NCBI GenBank assembly: GCA_047967505.1
Contig: CM106538.1
Strand: one strand, 5' to 3'
Source of the DNA: Dipteris shenzhenensis
Lineage: Eukaryota > Polypodiophyta > Polypodiopsida > Gleicheniales
DNA length: 64,000 bases
Shown: in pieces, positions 22,501-35,000 of the stretch
Position numbering within the stretch: the stretch's first letter is position 1
Layout of the letters: each line of letters opens with the position of its first letter
Position numbers and translations under genes: made by a program
Notes under the pieces: model-generated
What the model was told of the DNA's origin: nothing
The model's database searches: none
Seen by the model: the letters and a program-made list of their open reading frames with translations, nothing else

Positions 22501-25500
22501 TTTTCTTCAGCTTTGCAAGTATCCAGCCAGACTGTTGGCGACGATTAATCATTCAACCTAAAGGGTAACCAAGATGGCGAACCAAGTGACTGGGTTGGAC
22601 AATTTCGTACGGTCATAAAAGAGAATGCCAATCTTTGGAATGCATAGGAAACAACTTAGATTTCTGAAAATTGACATGAAGACCAGTGGCGAGACCACAT
22701 AAAGATAAGGCATGCATCAGGGAGGATAGATCCCACTATGTATTCCGAGGAAGAAAAAATTAATCACCAGCATAGGCTTGAGCAATCATAGTGCTGCTTC
22801 TGGGAATCTCTAATTCATGTAGCATGTTTGTCGCCACTAGATGATCCATGTACGGAAGCATGGGATGCGTGGCAATGGGATATAGAAGTGCACTAAGTGG
22901 ACAGTCTGACAAACTGAAGAACGAAGAGTCCATGTTTCAGAAATATCCCCAAACAATATGGATTAAAACAAGAAAACTTTCTTGTTTCTGGAGTACATCA
23001 GAAATATCCCCAAACAATATGGATTAAAACAAGAAAACTTTCTTGTTTCTGGAGTACATGCATTATATTGGATCATGACAATTGTGAGAATATTGCAACT
23101 GTGAAGACATGGGAGCGAGTCAAAGATTGGCAATTATTTTTCTGCTGAGCAACAATGTCCCTCAAATAATTTTTGCCATAGTCCTGAATAACTGATTGCT
23201 CTGTAGCATAAAAGCTTCCCAGGAATAATCCAGATCAATGAGACTCTGATGCAAAAGAGCCTTATAGGCATCATAAACCATTGCCTTGTATGCATCATGC
23301 TCCAAATAACTGTTGTGTACAATAAGCCGCCTTCTTTGTGACAGCCTATCATCTAGCATCTCATGTAAAGAAATCCTCAACCATAAAGTGGCATGGTCAT
23401 AATACATAAAAGCATAATCCACCCACATTTTGGTAGTGAGATTATCATAATGTTGTGGGTTGACCTAATACTCAAATTCAAATATCTCTCCCTGAACAAG
23501 ACACTGCATAACAATCCATCTTCGTTGAGTATCATTAAAGGCAACAATTCGTTGCAGATCATGCTTCAAAAAGACCACACCTGAAAAAGAGTGTTCTCCT
23601 GCATAAATATGCTGAGTGTGCTCTTGTAGAGCCACTATATCAGGCTGCAAATTATTGAGATACCGCCATACTAGCTTCCATTTCCTAGCATCACACAAAC
23701 CCTGTACATTAAGTGTCAAATATTTGATTTGTAGCAGAATATTTGATTTGTAAAAAACGAGTGATCAAGGAGGGTTGACGACAGCAGCAAAGTCTTCACG
23801 CAGTTTGAGAAGGGGTCGTACAGCAAGTACGGGCTTGTACGGCACAAATCCGTATAGGTATGGACAAAATCGTACAGGTACGAAAAAAACCTTACAGAGG
23901 ACACACGACTATACAAAAACTTGCCAAGAGGGTACGGAACCCTAGATGGACCTCCAAGAAAGGGTAGGAACCCTAATCAGGCCTGTTGAAGCTTGAAAAC
24001 GCCATAACCCTCTCTCTCTCTCTTACTCACATGACACACACGAAGAAAACACACACTTTTTTTTTTAGTGAAATCTTATATTTTTGTGTGGGAAACCTCG
24101 AAAGAGGTAAAAACCCACCAATAAGTACAAGACAAAATTTAAGTAAAGCCTCAGAGCAAAAGTCATGAGGCAGCCAAGTAAAAAGTTACATATCAAGCTG
24201 GAGGAGGATCAAACACAGCATCCTCCAGCTTCAAATTATTGCTTTGTAAAAATTGATGCAGTGATGAAACCACACCATCAATAGAAACTAGGTGTTTTTT
24301 GCCCTTGTGATTCTTCTTGATATAGGCTGGTACCCAACATTTCTGAATCACAGGGTCAAAAACCTGTTGTAACATGGGATGAAAAGATTCCAATAAAAAA
24401 GGCACTTCTATATCTTGAACTGAAGGAGACTCTAGCATAGGCATCAGAGGCAAAGGAGCTAGATCAACATCTGTATCCTCTGATGAAAGAGCTGCATCTG
24501 ATAAAGCAGGACTCAGCATTTCAGCTTCACTTCGAGGATCAACCTGACAAAGAGCATGTGCAGCATCCTGTATGATCCCCTCTGCAAGGGGCACATCCAT
24601 AGCTAGAGGAGGAGGAGGTTGATGATGCTCAACGGGAGCCAGATTCTGAACTTCTTTAGTAAGAGGAAGATTAACCTGTGATGTTTCTACCTTCCTCCAG
24701 TAATGGTTCGGAGCAGTAAAAGAAGGCTTATCTAGTAAAGCCTTAGCAGAAACCGGAGGAGAAGGAAGAGTAAACTTTACAGTTGAAGAAGGAACGGGAG
24801 GAGTGGTCATGGAAGCCGAAGGGCAAGCACGTGCAAAATGACGAACTTACCTGCACCGATAACATGTTGTAGGAAAAGAGACAAATTGCAGCCTGATGTG
24901 CATCGGATGAGCAAATCTCAAATCAAGATCCAAAGTAGAGGGCACGGGCTGCATCATGTCCCATAAAATACAAAGGCGAACATCTCGGGTAGCCTGCAAA
25001 AACTCTTGTCTCGGAATATGTAGAGGCCTCCCCAAAAAAGCTGCAAGAGTAGGAAGATGCTGAAGAAGATGCAGAACAACGCTTTGAGGGTAATCCAGAC
25101 CGGACAGTGACTCAGAAGAGAGGCAGGCGGATCAAAAAGCAGATGCCAGGGCATCACATAAGCAAAGAAACCAGCCCCATGAATACCAGCACAACTGACA
25201 AGTCGCTCCACCACATCAGTCAAAGAGCAGTGAGCATAATAAAAACCTTTGCCCAGAAAGAGAAAGGAAGAAAGGCAATCCTATCCCACTACAACTTCAG
25301 CCCAACGACGAAGTTGAGCTGCAGATAAAACCCTGCCCATAAAGTAGAGACAGACCCCAAACTGCTGAGCCTGTCGAAGACCGGAAAGCAGAAGGGCAGA
25401 ATCCAAAGAACAAACAAGCGATGAACCCGATGAAGGAACCTCTGTAACGGAAGCAAACACATCTGGCGAAGAAGGTTCAGCTGGAGGGAAGACGAAGGAC

Positions 25501-27442
25501 CATCTGCAATATCCAGGTTTGTTGATTTAATCAACGTGGAGGGAGGCAAAGCACCACGCTTCCTCCGAAAGAAGACACGTGTAGGAGGAGCAGAGGTAGA
25601 AGGGGGGGTTGAAGCAGGGAAAAGGAAAGAGCCATTTGTCGGAGCAGCAGGAAGAGGGGAGGAAGAGACATCAGGAAGAGATTGTATTGAACCTGGCTGT
25701 ACGGACATGGGAGTAGGTACGGACGAAGAAAACTGTACGAAGTGGGGAGGTTGTATGGACGACCGTACAGGCTGCACGGAAGAACAGAGGGGAGCGCCGA
25801 GGGGACGGGCAAAGAAGGTACGGCTGGGGGTGGCCTATGCATAGGCTGCTGCACAAAAGGTACGGGCAGCAGCGGGCCATGTACAGGGGGGGCTGACTGA
25901 GAATGTACGGAAGAAGGCGGAGGAGCAGCAGCAGGCTGCGAGCAAGGTACAGGGATGGATAAGGGAGAGGCTGGGCTTGCCATCCCAATCTCTCTCTTTT
26001 TTTTTTTTTTCACAAAAAGAAGGGCTAATTATATTACTTCGAGACAAGGAATACAAGAGACTCAACAGCAATGCTGGAGCACAGGGATAACTCCCACCTG
26101 CGAAACTACAAGCCACACAGGGCTAAGCATAAAACTGTTACAAAATGCTGTCAAAACAAAAGCCCTAGTCTGGGTCTTCTGAAAACCAGTAAACCGCAAA
26201 ACCAAAAAAGCTACGGATCCCTGATGAAGTGAATCCTGGAAGTACTAGAAAGTCTTCGAGACAGTGAACCATCAACTGATATGACTCCTCTGAGTCACCA
26301 TCGAGCAATCGAGGCCGACCAATAATCCCTGATGAAGTGAATCCTGGAGATACTCGTAATCCAAGCATGTATGGATCCCTCCTCCGCTGAGCTCCCGTCC
26401 ATCGTGCCCGCCCGAGGGTGCCAATAGGAAGAGACCTGCCAGCATGAGCAACCACCACCTGACGGGGGGCGAGTCCGCACTCCAGTAGCCCGCTCCACGC
26501 ACCTGCAGGCCTTAACCCACATGGGGAGCCTCCTGGTACGACAAGAAGAAGTAGAGCCAAAGGAGAAGGGATCCCTGAGGAAAGAGTCAAGGGCCGCCGC
26601 CCTGTGGAAAAAGAATCTTCGAGAAAAACTCTGAGTCTTGAGAAGCTTGGAGACCCAAGCAAGGAGGCCACCAGCCGACGCGACCCCTCTGGGTTGTCCA
26701 AGGGCCAGGTCTTTCCAGCTCCAGTGCACCACTCGCGACTAGGAGATGCTGATGGGACGAGGGCAGCACAACCACCACCACGGAGAGGCACGAACTGGAC
26801 GGCTGGGGGATGGCCATGGCCGATGTCGCCAGGGCAAAGCTGCGAGGAGAACTCTAACTCCGGAAGAGCAGGAGAGTGCAGGGCAAACCTCCTCCCGCCA
26901 AAGAAATGCCACCGGGAAGGGAGAGACGCTTCCTGAAAGATGAACCTACTGCTGCTGTGAAGGTGCAAATGTGGAGGACCGCCAGGGCAAGGGAGACGGT
27001 TGAAGCCGAAGATACTCCCCTCCGAAGAAGTGCAAGGCCCCATGCCACAAGTGGCTCGACACCTCCAAATTCCCGAACACCCCCAACCCAGACGCTTTCT
27101 ACTCCACGGAGAGGGAGAAGGGTGCAAAAGACCAGCCTGGAAGACCACACTGCCACGGGAAGGAAGCCACCAACAAGCAGGCCAAGGCTGGGGATGCGCC
27201 ATCCAGGAGAGGCTCAAGGCTGAACCGGAGCAGGGGGGGCAGCCAGTCAGCAGGCGGGAGCACTCAGCCAGCGGAGGGGGCTTGCAGCAAGGCGAGCAAG
27301 GCGGCGACCAAGGTGCGAGGGGAGGGCGCGGGGAAGAGAAGGGTGGGAGTGGCAGGGCGGAGCCTAGGCAGCGCGAGGGGCGGGGGCAGCAGCGGGCGGG
27401 GTGAAGGTCGCGTCTTCCCAATCTCTCTCTCCATTTGTATAT

Positions 27443-27475
<33 letters not shown>

Positions 27476-28965
27476 AGGAAAACACACACTTTTTTTTTGG
27501 GTAATATCCAGTGCATATATTTATATGATCATAAATTTACATGATGGGAGGTCTCCGAAATGGAGAGTATCCCAAAGATCAGAAACATAAAAAGAAAAGC
27601 TCTATGCAAGAAGCATCCATATCACCCTCATGGCAGGCATCATATAAGGATTGTCGCAAGGAGGCTCGGAAAGATTCATATGACTTGTGAATATGCCGAC
27701 CCAAGAATGCCAAATTATGCTCACTCCAGATTGTCCAAAAACCCCAATATCGCACCCAAGAGAGAAATAGTGAGTATTGAGACAAAGACTTCATAAATCT
27801 GCCAAAGAGCCAGAAATGTTTTCCAAATCTGTGACTTGGGAAACGGATCCGAAGATAATCTGAATTTCTCCTGAGGAGGATCTTAGTACACGGGCAGTGC
27901 CAAAGCAAATGAATAACAGTCTCTGAAGAAGCTTGACATCTTAAACATGTGGATGGTGCAATGCGACGTTTAGCAATTGTGACCCCCACTGACAATGTAC
28001 CTGTCATACATCTCCAAAGAAAAAGTCTTTGTTTCAATGGCATTTTACACTTCCATAACATCCTGAGATTCTTCCGCCACCATGAGAGGGGCTTCCTTAT
28101 ATGCCACAGAGAATTAGCATATTGCTGAATCCATGGAGTAGGCTGAAGAAGCCTATAGGCTTTGATGGAGGTTAAGGCAGGAAGAGGAACAGGATGAGTG
28201 CATGTAGCAGAGGGTTGCAATTGCCAATCCGTAAGCCTGTCTGTGTCAGCCACAGGAGGAAAAGGATGTAATAAATCAGTAATTTTCTTCCATATAGACC
28301 TATGATGCATTCCCAATGCATAGGAAGCAGTGGCCTGAGGAAAAGATAAGACATATCCTTGGTCATCTACCACATCATGTATATATCTAATTCCCAATTT
28401 CATGAGATTCACACACTTTTTTGTGAAACCAATAAAATTATATTATGTAAAGCTGTGAATGTACTTTCCAGAGGCCTGGCAAAGGGTGACACCCAATAAA
28501 ATTGGTATTAATGTGACTTTTGAGGCAGTGTGAGAGTGCAACAATAAGGCCAATGGTAACAAATGCAGAACTGTAGAGGAGATATCTACCTGCATAGGAA
28601 TGAGGGCAACATTGAAGGGGACTAAGATATACTTACATGATATACTTACATGATGACCTCACAATCTTGGAACAAGAGCAGTGAAGAAAGCAAATGATCC
28701 CAGAAATAGCAGCAAGACAGGAAGGGAAATGAAATGTATATGGAGACGGTGAGGTGATCATCCGAGAAAAAGGAGAAAGAGAAGAAAGGGATAAAACACA
28801 GAACATGATGGTGTTAGGCCTATGAGGAAGGGGTGTAGGGATGAGAACTTTCATCCTCTAAAGAAAGTCTCCTAGTCCCTTGGACTTCAGAAATGAAGTC
28901 ATTATACAACATTTATCCTAGGGGGATTTTTTTTTTGGTGAGGATGCCTGCCCAAAAATTGCGAG

Positions 28966-29012
<47 letters not shown>

Positions 29013-32000
29013 AAAATTAACTCATACAAGCCACTGAGGGCTGAAGCAAAGGGTCCACTAAGACCCTTGCTGAGAGCTAAAGTGCTAAACTAGGGAATCA
29101 AGTGTCAAAATACTAGAGTAGCAAAAGCAAAATAAGAGAGAAGTATCAGGTACTCAGAACTAGCACTTCTAGTACATGCTGAGGTTTCGTATATCCAGGT
29201 CACCTAGTGGCTCTATGATGAGATTTGAGGAGCTCTCGTATCTGTGTCTGTTGAGCTCTCTCTCAGTTTGCAGGAGCGCATGGTCTCCTCGTCTTTGGAT
29301 CTGGTGGTTTACGTCAAGGGTGATGCCTCGTCTCTGGTGGTCACCTCTCAGGAGGTCTGAGATAGACCAAACCTCGATCGTGTGTGCTCTGGTCCCTCTC
29401 CATGTCGCACGTGTAGTGTGTGCTCCTTGTTTGGCATTATCGTGGTGGGCACTTCCACTTCTAATCCATGATGCAGTCATCTCATCAAGCTCCTCTCCCT
29501 CAGGCTCATTGGCAGCTGAGTCAGATTCATAGAAGTCTGTAACAAATGTCTGTGATCTGTTGATCGCGGTGAAAGTAGACCGAAGCCATGCCCCTCCTGA
29601 AAGAGGTAGTGATATCGTCCTCGGATCTCATAATAGACTGGGCAGACACATAGAAAATGCTCCTCCGTCTCGATCTCCTCCATCTGGCATAGTGTGCAAG
29701 TCCTCTGCTCTCTCCATATGCCTATAGCTCTCCCTGCCTCAATCCGTAGCTGATGTGATGAGACTCGCAATTGACCGATGGCGACCCTCAATGCATGTGA
29801 GACTTTGCATGTGAGACAAGACCGTGTTTTGAGATCTTCAGGAAGTGGTCAAGGTAGAACTGGATCTTGGTGGAGGACTCCTCTCCTCCCCAAGACCTAG
29901 ATGTTTGTCGCTAGAGCAGGTCTAACCGTATGATACGGTTGATCTCATCTTGTGGGATCATCTCCGGTGGTGCATCCAAACTGTACTGAAAGGGGGAAGC
30001 CTGGCCATTTGAATGCCGTGACTACCAAACCATGTGGATATCTGTGCACACCGCCGTGTTAACACCGCTGTGTGCTAGTCGTCCAGAGGACTCTAATGCT
30101 AACCTCTGTAATCTCAAATCTCCTCCACTTTGTCCCCGAAATATCACTCCCCCAGTAGGGTGCTGCATACATGGCAGTCGGTCTCAGCAGCGTGTCAAAA
30201 AGCATACATACCTACAAAGGAGGCCTGATGCTCTCAACCCATGCATAAAACAAAAGGGGAAAAGACAGCATATGGGCAGCAAGGCGAAGGAGTGAAAAAG
30301 CTCTCCAATGGAGCCCATTAGCTAAGCTTTACAACATTTGGGAGAACAAAATGGATCCATGTTCGTCCCAGCTGTATCTTTTCACTTAGGAAGGGAAGGA
30401 ATCTCCTTTGTCTTTGCAGCATGGGAGTTCCTGAGCTTTTACCTTATTGACACCTCATGCTACACTTTCTATCTAGCCTCCTTTCTGTCCCCTGCTCATC
30501 TGTTCTGGAGCTCTGTGAGGGTAGTTCTGGAGCTCTGTGAGGGTAGTTTATGTCATCATTTGTTCTAGAGCTTTGTAGAGGAAAGGATGCAGATTTGTTT
30601 TTTGATGGGTGGGTTGAGAATACTAGTGAAGCACTGAGTGAAGTGTGCAATTGTATCCTGGTGACCATGCGAAAATAGCTTGCAGTCAAGTGGCTTTTGC
30701 AGTAAGACTCATTGTGATGTGAATCCAGTTAGTAGTGGCCCCAGAATGCAATTGAAGTAGCTTGTCTCTTCTGTTCCCTTATAATTGGGAGTTCAGATTT
30801 TTGATAAAAAACACATTCCACTTTTTTTTGTAGTAGGGAGATAATTTGAATAACTGTATCTTAAAAGGGTTTTCTCTTGGAAGACGACATGCCCTTTGTG
30901 GAGCTTTGTGGACTGGTGGATCTATTGTTTAATGACAGTTTAATAGGTTGTTTTGAAATAAATTGAGCCTGATTTGTCTGTGAAGAACTCCATAAGGATG
31001 CACAAGAAGGTGCAGAAAGAAAAATATTAAGGCTGTCAACAAGGCAACAACTGGAGAAATAGGGGAATTTCAATGAAGACAATATGATGGGCGGGGCTGT
31101 TTTGCTATGTTAATTTCCAAATCACGGAGAGAAGCCTTTGTGCTTGTTTTTTAATATTTTGATCATGATTTTGAATATAAATGGGTTTCACAAATGGCAA
31201 TATTTTATAACCCCCGCAAGGGGCTTCCATCAATGCTTGAATAACTTAGTAAAGGGAAAGATGAAAGAAACACGCTGGCATGCTGTGCAAGAATAAATTT
31301 TGGACAATGTGGAAGGCAAGAAGAAGTCAGTAGGGAACTGATATGCAACTGTAGCTTTTATTGCTGCAATGCAGGCTACAAAGCAAATAGAAGAGAGCAC
31401 TACTGGGACTGATGATGTATAATGAATTTGTTGCTATTTTTGTTCCTCGTTCATTGTGGAATGTTACAAAGAATCTGAATAGTAGTAGTTGTATATCTCA
31501 GGTTGTGAGAGAGTTTAAACCTCCAAACGGAGTCGAGAAAGAGGATATTGATGCAGCTGGGGATGGTAGTTATTCCTGAAACTTTCATGCGACATGGCCA
31601 TTCTTCCTTTATTTACTTATTGCATGCATGAGCCTTTCTCATTTCTGGTTGAGCAGGTTTTATTATGCAAAGATGATTAGTGTAGTGAAGGGTTTTTTGA
31701 TATTGAAGGAGCCTAACTAAAATGTGATGTTCGACAAGAGTTGGTGGCATGTTTGTGCTAGAATAGCATTTATTTTTTTACTTTATTTGTTCGAAAGGCC
31801 TGAGCTTAGAATCTCTATTGTCATGGGGTAAGTTTGAGGGGTGCGGATTTTGACTCCACATCAATTGAGTGTGATATTCATCTGCCAGGTTGGGCATGAA
31901 TGTGTGGTGTATGGCAGCTAGGTTGAATGTAAAAAAAAAAAAGAAGCTAGCTTGAATGTTGCTTTCATTTAAGATTAAGGAGGTCCTTGTTCTTGTCATA

Positions 32001-35000
32001 TGTCGGAGTAGAGGAAGTGAAAGGAGGAGTTTTCAATCTCGAAGGCTACCTTCATTGCCTGTGTGTTGCAAAGAGTAGAGAACCTCAGATCTCTACGATG
32101 TTGTTGGCTCAAACTGGAATCTATGGGCTGAAGGCCTGGGAGCTGGCCCATAGTGAAGCTGTAGGTACCCTGGTGCCTCTGTCCTCACTGAGATGGAGGA
32201 AGAAATTTACCCATGGATCATCCCGAATGACATAATGAATCTCCCATTGTGTCAAGCATAAAAAAGGACCATGTAGTGAACACTGGTATGACAGCAAGTG
32301 GTTGGTAGAGATGCATAGTCAATAAGTGACCAATGTAGTCAATAAGTGAGTTAGGGGAAGTTTTCCCTCATTAGAGGTTTTTCCCACCAACCACAATTAG
32401 GATCCCTAACTACGGTTAGTGGATAGGTTTAGGTTTTGTAACTTAGACAAACCTTCACCTCTTGTATGTTTTCTTAGCTCTTCAATTCAGCACGTTTGTG
32501 GCTTGCTCTCCATCTCTTCTTTTGCTTACATTTGGTATCAGAGCCTGCCTGCTCCCGAACCTAGAGATCATCTTTGAGCTTACCTAGTGTACACATCATA
32601 TTGGTTTCTTTTTTTTTTGGCTTTGGTATTTTAGGAAGGAGGAGAAAGCCACAACATTTGCTTTCAGTGTCCTCTCTCAATAAAAGAGGATTTCAGGTTG
32701 TCTTTGAAGATGACAAGTGTGCAGTCCATGGTCTTTTTCAGCTTGATGTTTTTGAGAAAAGATCAGATGATCTACTTGCAGTTTCTACTCCCTTAGTGCT
32801 ATGCAGCATGTGGAGTTATGGCATCATATGGGCATATGAGTTATGGCAGCTTGATGATCCTTCAAAAGCATTCTATGGTTGATGCCTTACCGCCTTTGGA
32901 GTCACCTCCTCCTCATACTTGTGAAGGGTGCATATACTTGGAAAGATGCACAGGTTTCCCTTCAAGTAGGATGGTGCAGTACGAGATGTTCGGAAATTAC
33001 AGCTCATTCATAGTGATGTCTGTGGTCCCATGAGGACTCTTGCAATGGGTGGTTATCTCTGTTATGTCATATTTATTGATGGCTACTCAAACTACTTTTG
33101 GGTCTATGGTTTAGAGAAAAATACACTTTGTAGCAAAGGTTGAGAATGACACAAGCCTCACAATTCAGATTCTATGCACAGATAGAGGGGGGGAGTATAT
33201 GTCTCATGAATTTGAGGCTTATTTGAAAGAGAAAGGCATCACACATCAGCTTACAGTGAGGCTTACACCTCAGCAAAATGGCAAAGTTGAGCGAAAGAAT
33301 AGAACTCTTATGGAGAGGGATAGATGCATGCTCACAAGCAAAAAGTTGCCTCACATGTTTTGGCTTGAGGGTCTCATGTGTGCTAGTTATGTTTTGAATC
33401 AGGTTCCCATGAAGGCGTTGAAAACAAAGACTCCTGATGAAGTTTGGCATGGGAGAAAGCCTTCAGTGGAACATTTTTGTGTCTTTGGATGTGTTGCATA
33501 TGCCCATGTGCCTATTGAGTTTCGACATAAGCTGTCAGACAAGGCAATTAAATGCATATTTGTTGGGTATAGTGTAGAGAGCAAAGGTTACTGTCTCTAC
33601 AATCCTGCTTCTTGCAAGATTTTTTCATCAAAGATGTAATCTTTTCAGAAAATTCAGCACATACACAAGCTGAATTTAATGTACCAGCTTCTTCTACATC
33701 AGATGATGTTTTTGAGGGGTCAATACCCATTGCTTTGGGTTCCTCTTTTGACATCCTTGCTGGAAATCAGAATTTGCAGCAAGCTCCTCATGTTGCACAT
33801 GCTCCGATTCAGCCTCCGGCTGATTTAATTCCTCCACAGGCAATGGAAGATGCTGTCAGGAAAGAGATTACATAAATACATGCAGCCAAATCTGTTCCCA
33901 TTTGGCTGCTCCAAACTCTTAGGGAGACTAAGCTTGATGCTCCTTTGCCTGGCAGAACTCGTAGTGCAGCAAGGCACGAAGGGGGGTTCTTTCTGTTGAA
34001 TCAGCTTATACAAGTACGCTTCTTGATGAGGAAGAGCTTGATACTTTTGAAGAAGCTAAGGACAATGTGCATTGGATGAATGCCATGGAAGATGAGTTTC
34101 AGTCCATGGAGAAAAATCAGACCTGGAATCTTGTGGATTGGTCACCGGGCAAGAATGCCACAGGTATCAAATGGGTTTTCGAAGTAAAAAGAAAGTTGGA
34201 TGGGTCCATTGACAGCTACAAGGCACGGCCGGTTGCAAAAGACTATGCTCAAAAGAATGTACTTAAAGTTTGCAAGCTGAATAAAGGTTTGTATGGGCTG
34301 AAACAAGCCCCTAGTGCATGGTACTTCAAGATTGATGCCTTTCTGACCAGCAAGGGGCTTCATAAGAGTCCAATTGAAAGTATTGTCTACATCAAGAAGG
34401 ATGGGGGGGATATTTTGGTCATCATTCTTTATGTAGATGACATGCTGCTCACAGCGTCACATGAAGAAACAATTGCAGATTTCAAAGCTGAATTGAAAGC
34501 TACATTTGACATGTCTGATTTAGGCATGTTACATTTTTATTTGGGGATCTAGTTTATACAAGAGAGATGTGGCATTATTATGTCTCAATCCAAGTATGTG
34601 CAAAAGCTCTTGAATCGGTTCGACATGCAAGATTGCAAGCCTATAACCACTCCCATGGAGCCAGGGCTAAAGCCTATGTATGATGCAGGTGAATCAATAG
34701 ATGCCACACTCTACAGTCAGGTTATTGGATGCCTCATTTATTTGTGCAATACATGGCCCGATATTCAGTTTGCAGTATCTCAGGTGAGCAGGTATATGCT
34801 TTTCAAAATCGACGCTCAGGCTTCGGTGTGAAAGAGTTTCGTATATAGATGCTTCAGTTCCACGCACAGCCCAAAGACAACACATTGGCAAGCTGTAAAA
34901 TGCATCTTCCGTTACTTGCAAGGTACAAAGTCTTATGTGTTGATGTTTCGCAGGGGGGTGACTTGCAGATGCATGCTTACAGTGATTCAGGTTGGGTTGG

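Noticed and set aside
26165-27421. 418-codon frame as a confident host gene
   Set aside because: The region is GC-rich, so long open frames arise by chance (several on the other strand too). The frame has no recognisable domain, and the locus is an inserted retrocopy. Reported only as a mobile element of unknown source.
32533-32544. tRNA-like sequence
   Set aside because: It is only the 12-base primer-binding site of the copia element, without the rest of a tRNA.
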